From Lentisphaerae bacterium GWF2_45_14 (GTDB lineage: Bacteria > Verrucomicrobiota > Lentisphaeria > Victivallales > GWF2-45-14): a stretch of 64,000 nt of DNA. Location of the stretch: positions 57,276 through 121,275 of the forward strand of contig MHBG01000010.1 in assembly GCA_001804785.1 (NCBI GenBank). Direction: 5' to 3'. This document shows positions 8,269 through 16,790 of the stretch, piece by piece. The notes beneath the pieces were generated by a model that did not search any database, was not told the DNA's origin, and saw nothing but the letters and a program-made list of their open reading frames with translations. Each line of letters starts with the position of its first letter. Within the stretch, counting starts at the first letter, position 1. The position numbers and the translations under genes were made by a program.

Positions 8269-9309
8269 ATGCTTTCAAAGGTAGAAGCCGTAAAGGAAAA
8301 AATTCTTAGCGAGATAAAGGCGGGCAAGTTCAAGTCCGGCATGATTATCCCTTCCAGGCACCAGCTAATGAAAAAGTATTCATGCTCCCGCGGAAGCATC
8401 GACACAGCCATCGGCGGCCTTAGCAAAAAAGGCATACTCTACTCGCATCAGGGGAAGGGAACATTTGTCGCGGAAAAAAAAGTCGAGACCGCATTGGTCA
8501 AGGTCTTCATCGTGGGTGATTACAGCCAAAACCTGAGAGACGAATCATGGCGCTCAACGCCGCTGGCTGCGGAAATCCAACAGTTGCTGCCATGTCTGCA
8601 CATACATAGGAACGACATCAATATCAACTTGCACAAGCTGGTACATCCCGGGAGCGCGGTAATCTGGATGAGGCCGTCCTATTCGGAGTTAAGGGTCATG
8701 GACTATCTGGCTTCGGCGGGAATACCGCAACTGCTTATCGGCAGGAATTTTGGGGACTACGACCATGTGAGAACGGATGCCGAGTCGGGAATCGCCACTG
8801 GACTTGAGTGGCTCACGGAGAATTCCGGAGATGAAATCGTGTACATATCGGAGCTGAACAACCCGGATAGACCCTTCATCGCGGAAAGGCATCTTGCCTT
8901 CTATTCAAAATGTATCGAGATGAATATCGCGCTTAAGCCGAAAAACATCTTTATCCGCGATTTTATCACCTTGAATACGGGGCAGACGGTCAGCCAGATT
9001 GCGGAAAATCTCCTCGCCAGACCGCGTTTCCCGAAGGCAATTTTTATTTCGTTCATCGCCGCGGCAATGCCGTTCGTAACATTCCTGGAGGCAAAGGGCA
9101 AATTCTCGGGCAGGGATTATCATCTTCTCACCTTTGACCAGGATATGTGGCTCATGAAACACGACGGCATAGGAATGATAAGGCAGGACTGGGCAAAAAT
9201 GGACGAGCTGGCCTGCGAATGGATACTTCAGAAGATTAAAGGGAAAAAAGAAAAATTCCAGAAAAAAATAAAACCGGAATTCATAGTTAAGGAGCAAAAA
9301 AATGGATGA
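8269..9309 (+). CDS. GntR-type winged helix fused to LacI-type sugar sensor
   Basis: A 346-residue transcription factor. Residues 5-70 form a GntR winged helix (KEKILSEIKAGKFKSGMIIP, CSRGSIDTAIGGLSKKGILY, GKGTFV). Residues from about 78 onward resemble a periplasmic-binding-protein/LacI ligand domain (VKVFIVGDY, AGIPQLLIGRNF, the domain-crossing EIVYISE and HLLTFDQD). This AraR-like architecture is usually a sugar-responsive repressor. AGAGGAAA precedes the ATG. It overlaps the following Gfo/Idh/MocA gene by 8 bases, so regulator and enzymes form one operon of four genes up to 12123. Confidence 0.88.
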   Translation: MLSKVEAVKEKILSEIKAGKFKSGMIIPSRHQLMKKYSCSRGSIDTAIGGLSKKGILYSHQGKGTFVAEKKVETALVKVFIVGDYSQNLRDESWRSTPLAAEIQQLLPCLHIHRNDININLHKLVHPGSAVIWMRPSYSELRVMDYLASAGIPQLLIGRNFGDYDHVRTDAESGIATGLEWLTENSGDEIVYISELNNPDRPFIAERHLAFYSKCIEMNIALKPKNIFIRDFITLNTGQTVSQIAENLLARPRFPKAIFISFIAAAMPFVTFLEAKGKFSGRDYHLLTFDQDMWLMKHDGIGMIRQDWAKMDELACEWILQKIKGKKEKFQKKIKPEFIVKEQKNG

Positions 9310-10468
9310 GGTAAGGATCGGTATCATCGGCAGCGGCGTGATGGGCCAGGCCCACATGCAAAGCATAAAAAAAACAAAACGCGCAAGACTTGCCGCAGTC
9401 TGCGACATGAACGGCGAAGCGGTAAAAAAACTTTCAGAAGAGCATGATGTAAAAGGATTTACGGATGCAAATGAGATGTTTAAGTCCGGAATGATCGATG
9501 CGGTAATGATTGCCACCCCGCACTATTCGCACACGCCTCTGGCCGTTGCGGCATTCGATGCGAAAATCCACGTGCTCTGCGAAAAACCAATAGCAGTCCA
9601 TAAGGCCGACGCCGAAATCATGATAGAGGCTCATAGAAAACATCCTGAACTCAAGTTTGCCGCGATGTTCAACTGTCGCAATCTCAGCCCTTTCAAGAAA
9701 CTTAAAAAGATAATCGACTCCGGCGAGGCTGGGAAAATACAACGCGTAAACTGGATCATCACCACATGGTTCAGAAGCCAGGCATACTACAACTCAGGCT
9801 CCTGGCGCGCGACATGGAAAGGCGAGGGCGGCGGCGTGCTTCTCAACCAGTGTCCCCACCAGCTCGACCTCTTTCAGTGGCTATTCGGAATGCCTGAAAA
9901 AGTTCAGGCATTCTGCGGAATAGGCAAATATCACAATATCGAAGTAGAGGATGAAGTTACAGCGTTTATGGAATTCAAGAACGGCTCCACCGGCATATTC
10001 ATCACATCTACGGGAGAGGCCCCCGGAACAAACAGACTCGAAGTTACATGCGAACGAGGTCGCATTGTCCTGGAAAACAACAAAATAATCTTCGACAGGA
10101 CACTGGAAAGCGTTCCGGCCTTCATCAAAACCGCTAAGACAGCATTCGAGACCCCCGAGACATGGAAGGTGGAAGTTCCAGTGCCGGAAGATACAGGAAG
10201 TATGCACCAGCTTATCATAGAAAACTTCGTGAATTCAATAATTGACGGCAGCCCGCTGACCGCGCCCGGGGAAGAAGGCATAAAGTCGGTCGAACTCGGT
10301 AACGCTATGCTTTATTCGGCAATGAAAAAAATCCCAGTGGAAATGCCGCTTGACGGGACGGCATATAAGAATTTTCTACAGTCGCTTGTCGACAATTCAA
10401 CGTTTGTCAAGGCTGCTCCGGTCGCCGCGGCAAATGATGATTTCACAAAATCTTTCGCACAAAAATAA
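9302..10468 (+). CDS. Gfo/Idh/MocA-family NAD(P)-dependent oxidoreductase
   Basis: A 388-residue two-domain dehydrogenase. The Rossmann half starts at once (RIGIIGSGVMGQAHMQSI), and the catalytic EKP motif is in HVLCEKPIAV near residue 98. The C-terminal half carries the sheet with GGGVLLNQCPHQLDL near 178, where the histidine is the usual proton-relay residue. It should oxidise or reduce a sugar or inositol-type hydroxyl group. With two xylose-isomerase-like barrels behind it, a plausible role is making a keto-sugar or keto-glycoside that those enzymes then isomerise or cleave. The substrate is not readable from sequence. Confidence 0.9.
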   Translation: MDEVRIGIIGSGVMGQAHMQSIKKTKRARLAAVCDMNGEAVKKLSEEHDVKGFTDANEMFKSGMIDAVMIATPHYSHTPLAVAAFDAKIHVLCEKPIAVHKADAEIMIEAHRKHPELKFAAMFNCRNLSPFKKLKKIIDSGEAGKIQRVNWIITTWFRSQAYYNSGSWRATWKGEGGGVLLNQCPHQLDLFQWLFGMPEKVQAFCGIGKYHNIEVEDEVTAFMEFKNGSTGIFITSTGEAPGTNRLEVTCERGRIVLENNKIIFDRTLESVPAFIKTAKTAFETPETWKVEVPVPEDTGSMHQLIIENFVNSIIDGSPLTAPGEEGIKSVELGNAMLYSAMKKIPVEMPLDGTAYKNFLQSLVDNSTFVKAAPVAAANDDFTKSFAQK

Positions 10469-10480
10469 AGGAAAGAAAAA

Positions 10481-11239
10481 ATGGACAAAAAAAGAATCGC
10501 CGCGCAGCTCTACACGGTCAGGGACTTCTGCAAAACGCCGGAAGACCTCACAAAAACACTCAAAAAAGTCAAGAAGATCGGTTTTGAAGCCGTACAGGTT
10601 TCAGGAGTCGGCCCGATGGACAATAAGGAACTTGCAAAGATTATCAAGGGAGAAGGACTCGTCTGCTGCGCCACCCATGAACCCGGCAAAAGCATAATAG
10701 AAGAGACTGGCAAGGTAATAGAAAAACTCCAGATACTCAACTGCGAATATACAGCATATCCCTATCCTCATTCGGGTCCCACAACAAAGAAAGACTACGT
10801 CAAGCTTGCGAAAGACCTCGATAAGGCCGGAAAGAAAATGAAGAAAGCCGGAATCACGCTGACCTATCACAACCATGCAATCGAATTCGAAAAGTTCGAC
10901 GGCAAAACAGGCCTGGATATTATCTACAGCGAAAGTTCTCCGGAAAACCTTCAGGGCGAAATAGATACCTACTGGGTACAGTACGGCGGAGAAAACCCCG
11001 TCGAATGGTGTACAAAACTTAAAAACCGCCTCCCGCTCCTGCATCTCAAGGAATATGGAATCGTCCAGAACAAGGTCACGATGATGGAAGTCGGCTACGG
11101 CAACCTCGACTGGAAGAAAATAATCGCAGCCGCAAAAAAATCCGGCACAAAATGGTTTATTATCGAAGAAGACACCTGTCGCTTCGACCCGTTCGAATCG
11201 CTCAAGATGAGCTTTGACTACATGGTAAAGGAGCTTTGA
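10481..11239 (+). CDS. Sugar phosphate isomerase/epimerase-like TIM barrel
   Basis: A 252-residue member of the xylose-isomerase-like (AP endonuclease family 2) superfamily. Typical barrel strands ending in metal ligands are visible: ITLTYHNHAIEFE near 127, LLHLKEYG near 187 and WFIIEEDTCRFDP near 225. The N-terminus (RIAAQLYTVRDFCKTPEDL) is the common start of this group, including IolE/IolI and 3-keto-sugar-acting enzymes. GGAAAG lies 5 bases before the ATG. It is third in the GntR/LacI-regulated operon. It may isomerise the oxidised product of the upstream dehydrogenase or act as a lyase on a 3-ketoglycoside. Confidence 0.87.
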   Translation: MDKKRIAAQLYTVRDFCKTPEDLTKTLKKVKKIGFEAVQVSGVGPMDNKELAKIIKGEGLVCCATHEPGKSIIEETGKVIEKLQILNCEYTAYPYPHSGPTTKKDYVKLAKDLDKAGKKMKKAGITLTYHNHAIEFEKFDGKTGLDIIYSESSPENLQGEIDTYWVQYGGENPVEWCTKLKNRLPLLHLKEYGIVQNKVTMMEVGYGNLDWKKIIAAAKKSGTKWFIIEEDTCRFDPFESLKMSFDYMVKEL

Positions 11240-11241
11240 TT

Positions 11242-12123
11242 ATGTACTATACAGGATTCGCTGACGAGGCAAGCGCCGATTTCGATCTTCAGCTCAAAGC
11301 GACGAAGGCGCTGGGCTGGAAATTTATCGAGACGAGATTTCTCTACGGAAGCAAACTCTCCGATATAACAGACGCACAGTTTGAAGAAGTCTGTGCCAAA
11401 CTTGAAGCAAACGGAATCAAATTCAACTGCTACGGCAGCGGAATAGCCAACTGGTCGCAGCCGATAACCGAAGGGCCGGAAAAAAGCTACGAAGAAATGA
11501 AAAAAGCCATTCCCAGAATGAAGAAACTGGGTATCCCGATGGTCAGAATGATGAGCTTCGCGGTGAAGGATTTAGCCAATCCGGAAGATTATGCGCAGGA
11601 GGTTTTCAAGAGAGTAGGCCATATCGTAAAAATGGCTGAGGACGCGGGAATACTCTGCCTGCATGAAAACTGCATGAACTGGGGCGGGCTTTCATATGAG
11701 CATACACTGCGTCTTCTCGACGCGGTAAAGTCACCCGCCCTGAAACTTGTATTTGATACGGGTAACCCCGTATTCAGCCTGGACACACGCGGCAACAAAC
11801 CCTACAAGTACCAGAGCTCATGGGAATTTTATAAAAACGTCAAGGAATTCATCCACTACGTTCACATAAAAGACGGCGTTGTTTCTCCCGACGGAAAAAA
11901 TACTTTTACCTTCGGCGGCGAAGGCGAAGGCGATGTAAAGAAGATCGTAAAAGACCTTCTGCAAAGCGGTTACGACGGCGGATTCTCGATAGAACCGCAC
12001 ATGAGGCATGTATTCCACGAAGAAAAGAAAGAAAACATCGAAGAGCTCGGATACGAAAACTACATTGAGTACGGCATGAAATTCATGCAACTCGTGGACG
12101 AGATAAAAAAAGAGATAAAATAA
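11242..12123 (+). CDS. Sugar phosphate isomerase/epimerase-like TIM barrel
   Basis: A 293-residue xylose-isomerase-like barrel and last gene of the operon. The start chosen is the ATG at 11242, 8 bases after AAGGAG; a TTG two codons earlier overlaps the stop of the previous gene and is less well placed. Metal-site strands are visible: GILCLHENCMNWGG near 135, LKLVFDTGNP near 168, FIHYVHIKDG near 205 and GFSIEPHMRH near 250. It is only distantly similar to its upstream neighbour and closer to hydroxypyruvate- or tagatose-epimerase-type enzymes. The pair suggests two successive isomerisation or cleavage steps after oxidation. Confidence 0.87.
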   Translation: MYYTGFADEASADFDLQLKATKALGWKFIETRFLYGSKLSDITDAQFEEVCAKLEANGIKFNCYGSGIANWSQPITEGPEKSYEEMKKAIPRMKKLGIPMVRMMSFAVKDLANPEDYAQEVFKRVGHIVKMAEDAGILCLHENCMNWGGLSYEHTLRLLDAVKSPALKLVFDTGNPVFSLDTRGNKPYKYQSSWEFYKNVKEFIHYVHIKDGVVSPDGKNTFTFGGEGEGDVKKIVKDLLQSGYDGGFSIEPHMRHVFHEEKKENIEELGYENYIEYGMKFMQLVDEIKKEIK

Positions 12124-12147
12124 AAAGGTTTTTCTGTGCTTATTCCT

Positions 12148-12251
12148 AAGGGAGACTGACGATAGAGTCGTTGGAACCCTTACGCTGTCAAGGTTCAATC
12201 CGGCATAACCGGGCATGGCGTTTTCCCTTTATTCCGTTTGGACCTTGACAG
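12148..12251. ncRNA. Structured noncoding element or bidirectional terminator
   Basis: Between two converging genes lies a dense set of complementary arms. An outer stem AAGGGA (12148-12153) pairs with TCCCTT (12224-12229). Inside it are ACGA/TCGT around TAGAG, a GAACC..GGTTC hairpin (12175-12196) and CCGG/CCGG around CATAA. A competing arm, CTGTCAAGGTTC (12185-12196), pairs with GGACCTTGACAG (12240-12251) with one G-T pair. The two folds exclude each other. No T-run ends it clearly, so a plain intrinsic terminator is not certain. I match it to no known RNA family. Confidence 0.35.
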
Positions 12252-12271
12252 TTTCTGTACGCAAAATTATA

Positions 12272-14485
12272 TCACATCATATTTACGGCGTCTACATCGA
12301 CATATACCTCGATATCGGCGGGGATCTTCGAAGTGTAGAGAAGCTGACGGAGTGCATTTCTGAGCCTGCGGAGTTTATTGCCTCTGAAAATAATCATATA
12401 GCGGTATTTGCCTTTGATCCTTTCAATCGGCGCGGGCGACGGTGGCGAAACAATGATATCTTCGGAAATAAACGTTTTGAGCGACTCCATTATTTTTGAA
12501 GAAAAATCGGAAAGCTTGTCGGTATCCGGGCCTTTGAGGTATACGGTCATAAGGTGTTTTTCCGGGGGATATCCGAGCTGTCCCCTGATTTCCATTTCCT
12601 CTTCATAAAAGCCCTCATAGTCATTTTCGACGGCGGCCGTTATTGCGGGATTGAACGGGGAAAAGGTCTGAATAATGACTTCCCCTTTAATTTCGCCGCG
12701 GCCTGCTCTGCCCGCGACCTGCGTCAGCAGCTGGAAAGTCCTTTCCGGCGCACGGAAATCTGGCATATGGAGGCTGAGGTCGGCATTTATTACTCCGACA
12801 AGCGTAACATTCGGGAAATGAAGGCCTTTCGCAATCATCTGGGTTCCGATGAGTATATCGATATCTCCCTTTTTGAAACTGTTCAGGACCTTCTCGTAAT
12901 CGTCGTGGGTATTCATGGTGTCAGAGTCCATTCTGGCGATGACCGCGCCCTTGAAAAGCTCGGCAGCGGTGGACTCCAGCCGCTCTGTTCCGGCGCCGGA
13001 ATAGCGTATATCTTCGGCGGAGCAGTCCGGGCACTTGGGATATGCCGGGATATGTTCGCCGCAGAGATGGCATGAAAGTATCTGCTTCTTTTTGTGGTAA
13101 GTATACGGGACGGAACAGTCCGGGCACTCGGCAATAAATCCGCAGTGTTCGCAAAGCATCTGGCGTGCATAGCCGCGGCGGTTGAGAAAGATAATGCTTT
13201 GCTCGCCGCGGGCAAGCCGATCGCGGACGGCCGTCACGAGGGTTTGCGAGAAATAATGTGTCTTGCCTTCGCGGGCGGACTCAAGCTTGAGGTCTATGAC
13301 TCTTATCTCCGGCATCAGGCAGTCGTCGGCGCGTTTGCTGAGGCGTTCTATTTCGAACTTGCCGGTGATTGCGTTGTGATACGACTCGAATGACGGGGTG
13401 GCGGAGCCGAGTACGACTACGGCCTTCTCCATAAGTCCGCGCATGACGGCGACATCTCTGGCGTGATAGCGCGGGGCCTTGTCCTGCTTGTAAGAGTGTT
13501 CATGTTCTTCGTCGACGATGATAAGTCCGAGTTTACGGAAGGGGGCAAAAAGGGCGGAGCGTGCGCCGACGGCGATCTTGACTTTGCCGCTGGAGACCTT
13601 GCCCCATTCGTCAAATCGCTCTCCGTCGGAGAGCCCGCTATGGAGTACGCTTACCATATCGCCGAAGCGTTCTCGGAAGCGTGAAACAGTCTGTGGCGTG
13701 AGTGAAATTTCAGGGACAAGGACGATGGCTTCCTTGTCTTCTTCAATCGCCTTTGCTATTGCCTGCAGGTAGACTTCGGTTTTTCCGCTTCCGGTAACAC
13801 CGTAAAGGAGAAGCACGCGGCTTTTTTTAGCGGTATCATTCATCATCACGGTGATGCGTTTGAGTGCGGAGGACTGCTCATCATTGAGTTCCAGCGGTCT
13901 GGACGGCAGTATCTCGACTCCTTCGTAGGGGTCGCGTCCGACAGTTTCAGCGACAGCGTTCAAGGCTCCTTTTTTGAGGAGCGAGGCTATTACGGAACGG
14001 CCTGTCCCTGCCAGGGCTTCAAGTGCGGGCAGCGTAAGGCGGCGGTGTTTCTCGATAAGCTTGAGAACTCTTATCTGCGAGTGGAGCCTGGGGTTTCCGG
14101 TCACCTTGTCGTACTCGGCCTTGTCGCCCAACTCGTAATATGTTACGGTTTTGGGCTTTACCATTCCCCTGCGGACCGCGCCCGGAAGAAGCGACCTTAC
14201 GGCCTGCTCCTGGGAGCAGCAATAATAATCGGCCATCCATTTTCCGAGTTCTATGAGAGATGAAGGGATTTTTGATTCGTCTCCGCAAACGCTCGTGATG
14301 GGTTTTATTTCGCCGCGGTGTACGGGACGTTCTGCAAAGGCAATCACATATCCGCGTCGTTCACTGCTGCCGAAGGGAACGATTACCTGGGAACCGACTT
14401 CGAGTTTTCCTTCAAGAGCTTGCGGTATAAGATAGTCGAAATCCTTGTCCAGCGCGAGATTCACGATTACCTTGGCATAGCTCAT
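12272..14485 (-). CDS. priA: Primosomal protein N' (replication restart helicase PriA)
   Basis: A 737-residue DNA helicase that reloads the replisome at stalled forks. In order: the N-terminal 3'-DNA-binding domain (VIVNLALDKDFDYLIP; VIVPFG), a winged helix, and a superfamily 2 helicase core with Walker A GVTGSGKT at 229-236 and DEEH at 325-328. A Zn-binding block with CEHCGFIAECPDC and CHLCGEH..CPDC follows near 435-480, then motifs V and VI (GTQMIAKGLHFPNV, QVAGRAGRG). Length and all eight zinc cysteines fit a complete PriA. The next gene on the same strand ends 4 bases upstream, so the two are probably co-transcribed. Confidence 0.96.
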   Translation of the reverse strand: MSYAKVIVNLALDKDFDYLIPQALEGKLEVGSQVIVPFGSSERRGYVIAFAERPVHRGEIKPITSVCGDESKIPSSLIELGKWMADYYCCSQEQAVRSLLPGAVRRGMVKPKTVTYYELGDKAEYDKVTGNPRLHSQIRVLKLIEKHRRLTLPALEALAGTGRSVIASLLKKGALNAVAETVGRDPYEGVEILPSRPLELNDEQSSALKRITVMMNDTAKKSRVLLLYGVTGSGKTEVYLQAIAKAIEEDKEAIVLVPEISLTPQTVSRFRERFGDMVSVLHSGLSDGERFDEWGKVSSGKVKIAVGARSALFAPFRKLGLIIVDEEHEHSYKQDKAPRYHARDVAVMRGLMEKAVVVLGSATPSFESYHNAITGKFEIERLSKRADDCLMPEIRVIDLKLESAREGKTHYFSQTLVTAVRDRLARGEQSIIFLNRRGYARQMLCEHCGFIAECPDCSVPYTYHKKKQILSCHLCGEHIPAYPKCPDCSAEDIRYSGAGTERLESTAAELFKGAVIARMDSDTMNTHDDYEKVLNSFKKGDIDILIGTQMIAKGLHFPNVTLVGVINADLSLHMPDFRAPERTFQLLTQVAGRAGRGEIKGEVIIQTFSPFNPAITAAVENDYEGFYEEEMEIRGQLGYPPEKHLMTVYLKGPDTDKLSDFSSKIMESLKTFISEDIIVSPPSPAPIERIKGKYRYMIIFRGNKLRRLRNALRQLLYTSKIPADIEVYVDVDAVNMM

Positions 14486-14489
14486 TCAT

Positions 14490-15329
14490 TCACCATTTAC
14501 CCATATAGCGGGCGAAGGTTCCGGCCGGTAGTTTTCTTCCCGACTTTTCAGGTACGGTCATTTCGCCGCTTTCGAAGGTGCCTTTTTCGAAAACGTCCGC
14601 GATTATTCGTTCGAGAATAACAGGGGTGAAGCCGGGCGAGTGGCAGCTGAGAAGGATAAAATGTTTTGATGAGCGGTCGATAAGATCGCGGCATGAATTC
14701 ATCAGTTTTATAAGATCGTTTTCCATTTTCCATATCTGGCCCTGGGCTCCGCGTCCGAAGGAGGGCGGGTCGAGGACAATGCCGTTATACTTTTTTGCGC
14801 GTCTGGTCTCTCTGGCGGCATACTTTAAAACATCCTCGGTTACCCAGTGAATGGAATCCGGGATGGTGCTGTTTATTTGAAGGTTGTTTCTGGCCCAGTC
14901 GTTCATTCCCTTTGACGAATCAAGATGAAAGACCTCTGCGCCCCCCTGTGCCATTGACAGAGAGCTGGCCCCTGAATAGGCGAAAAGATTGAGCGTCTTG
15001 GGTTTAGCTCCCATGACCGAAACAGTTTTACGAAGCCATTCCCAGTTTTCGTGCTGCTCGGCGAAAAATCCGAGGTGTCCGAATCCGGTAGGTTTTACGA
15101 TAAATTGGAGGCCGCCCCATTCAATCTGCCATGATTCGGGTACTTTTTCTTTCCATTCCCAAGTGCCGCCTCCGCCGGAATCGCGTGAAAAAATGCCGGA
15201 TACATTTTCCCAGTCGGACGCGGGAAGCGAGGGCTGCCAGAATGCGTTAAGCGCCGGGCGGACGAGTCTTATATCGCCGACCTGTTCAAGTTTGCGGCAG
15301 TTTCCGGAATCTAAAAGAAGATATCTCAT
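14490..15329 (-). CDS. SAM-dependent methyltransferase, RlmI/RlmK-like
   Basis: A 279-residue methyltransferase of the class I fold related to the catalytic half of 23S rRNA cytosine-5 methyltransferases. The SAM motif is LNLFAYSGASSLSMA near 113, the acidic post-I residue is in EVFHLDSS, and the catalytic-loop motif is LDPPSFGRG near 188. The preceding GFGHLGFFAEQHENW segment matches the beta-hairpin region of the RlmI/RlmK group. The N-terminal PUA domain of RlmI is missing; instead there is about 80 residues of unrelated sequence. It probably methylates rRNA or tRNA, target unknown. It lies directly upstream of priA. Confidence 0.85.
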   Translation of the reverse strand: MRYLLLDSGNCRKLEQVGDIRLVRPALNAFWQPSLPASDWENVSGIFSRDSGGGGTWEWKEKVPESWQIEWGGLQFIVKPTGFGHLGFFAEQHENWEWLRKTVSVMGAKPKTLNLFAYSGASSLSMAQGGAEVFHLDSSKGMNDWARNNLQINSTIPDSIHWVTEDVLKYAARETRRAKKYNGIVLDPPSFGRGAQGQIWKMENDLIKLMNSCRDLIDRSSKHFILLSCHSPGFTPVILERIIADVFEKGTFESGEMTVPEKSGRKLPAGTFARYMGKW

Positions 15330-15378
15330 AAAGAAACTTTCATAGGTTATGAGGAAAAGAATTGAGGATAGCCCTGAA

Positions 15379-16590
15379 TCAAGTCAGTTCCGGGATATCG
15401 TTAAGTTTTCCATTGATATCAAAGACAATCTTACCTTTGGCCACTGTGAGGATATTTTTATTCGTTCCTCCCTCAAAAAACGCGATATCGGCCCTTTTTC
15501 CGGGACGCAGTTCGCCGCGGTCTTCCAATCCGAGACTTTTTGCCGGATTCGATGTGAAACACGCGGCGGCCTCCATATTTTCGAAAAGAGAATATGAGAC
15601 GAGCTGTTCCCAGCTCTGTTCCAGGGTCATAGTAGTTCCGGCCATCGTGCCGTCGGGAGTCGTAACAACGCCTTTTTCGACGTTGACCTGTGAGGCTCCG
15701 AGTTGATAAGTCCCGTCGTTGAGGCCGGCGCCCTGAATGGCGTCGCTGACTCCGATGATCTTATCCTTTGGCTTGATACGGCACGCAAGTTCTATCATGG
15801 TCGGGTGTATATGTCTTCCATCGACGATAATCTCAATTGTGATGCGGTCATCGGTAAGCGCGATCGCGGTAAGGGAAACCTCTCGATGGTGAAGTGGCGG
15901 CATACCGTTATATATGTGGGTGCAGCGCCTGGCGCCGGCATCGACGGCCATCAACACCTGTGTTTCGTCTGCAAGACTGTGCCCCATGGAAGGGGTTATT
16001 CCTTTTTCGAGAAGAAACTCTATAAGATCTAGGGATCCAGGCAGTTCAGGCGCAAGGGTGAAAATTTTTATCTTGCCTTTCGCCGCGGCGATAAGCTCGT
16101 CGGCAAGCACGGTATCGGCACGGCTGAGTATGTCGTCTTCACGCTGGGAGCCATGCTTTGCTCTGCTTAGGAAGGGGCCTTCAAGATGAATGCCCACGGG
16201 TTGCGCGCCGGGGAAATCTTTCTCCATCATCGAAGAAAGTGCGTCGAGAGCCGCGAGCATTTCGCTCACAGGCGCAGATATGACTGTAGGCAGAAAAGAA
16301 GTTACGCCGTGGGTAGAAAGCACGCGGCACATAACACCTATATCCGTATCGGATCTGTGAGCGGTTGACGAGTCAAATCCGCCGCAGCCGTGAATGTGAG
16401 AATCGATAAAACCGGGAACCGCATAGGCCCCCGAGACATCGATTATTTCAACTTTGGATTCCTTCACGAACGCAGATGCCCCGCCGATGGCAATTATTCT
16501 CTCTCCGCTGCACAGGATGCCGCAGCGGCTTATGCTTTCGTATGGAGTAAAGCAGTAGTCTGCTATGTAAAGTCTTCTTTTTTCCTTCAT
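15379..16590 (-). CDS. nagA: N-acetylglucosamine-6-phosphate deacetylase
   Basis: A 403-residue amidohydrolase-fold enzyme making glucosamine 6-phosphate and acetate from GlcNAc-6-P. Visible landmarks are the HxH-type DSHIHGCGGFDSS near 62, HLEGPFLSRAKHG near 134 with the metal-binding Glu, MGHSLADE near 207, CTHIYNGMPPLHHRE near 228 (substrate-binding NAM/P region), and GVSDAIQGAGL near 286 with the catalytic Asp. Length is normal. It works in the cytoplasm in amino-sugar catabolism or cell-wall recycling; no nagB or PTS gene is adjacent. The upstream side faces thiD divergently. Confidence 0.94.
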   Translation of the reverse strand: MKEKRRLYIADYCFTPYESISRCGILCSGERIIAIGGASAFVKESKVEIIDVSGAYAVPGFIDSHIHGCGGFDSSTAHRSDTDIGVMCRVLSTHGVTSFLPTVISAPVSEMLAALDALSSMMEKDFPGAQPVGIHLEGPFLSRAKHGSQREDDILSRADTVLADELIAAAKGKIKIFTLAPELPGSLDLIEFLLEKGITPSMGHSLADETQVLMAVDAGARRCTHIYNGMPPLHHREVSLTAIALTDDRITIEIIVDGRHIHPTMIELACRIKPKDKIIGVSDAIQGAGLNDGTYQLGASQVNVEKGVVTTPDGTMAGTTMTLEQSWEQLVSYSLFENMEAAACFTSNPAKSLGLEDRGELRPGKRADIAFFEGGTNKNILTVAKGKIVFDINGKLNDIPELT

Positions 16591-16610
16591 GCGTCACATC
16601 CGGATTGGTT

Positions 16611-16741
16611 AAGGAGGTAATATTGAACCATAACCCGGAAAATTCAACTGGGCAAAGCCAGACGTATATCTCCTTCGTCCGCTTTGCCCTGTGGCATAGC
16701 GGGGCTTCCCCGCTTTATTTTAAAAAAGGGCTTTTCCCTTT
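16611..16741 (+). promoter_or_regulatory. Hairpin-rich leader of thiD with terminator-like element
   Basis: The interval carries, in order: a strong AAGGAGG at 16611-16617 five bases before an in-frame TTG (16623); a perfect 9-bp inverted repeat GGGCAAAGC/GCTTTGCCC (16650-16658, 16681-16689); a hairpin AGCGGGG-CTT-CCCCGCT followed by TTTATTTT (16698-16722), which looks like an intrinsic terminator; and AAAGGG/CCCTTT (16725-16741). The thiD frame is open through all of this. It may be an attenuator in which a translated leader controls read-through. TPP riboswitch core motifs are absent. Confidence 0.45.
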
Positions 16742-16790
16742 GCCAGACTTCATGTATATTGCTCAAATCTATAAAACACTGGAGACGCCT

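Noticed and set aside
12130..12250. tRNA or TPP-like RNA suggested by a TTCAATC loop and a TTACGCTG stretch
   Set aside because: No 7-bp acceptor stem, anticodon loop or CCA-type end could be built, and only short pieces of the TPP consensus match.
12554..13075. 173-codon plus-strand frame inside priA
   Set aside because: Antisense to conserved PriA helicase and zinc motifs.
16605..16790. TPP riboswitch upstream of thiD
   Set aside because: The conserved CUGAGA and ACCUGAUCUGGAUAAUGCCAGCG-type core segments are not found.
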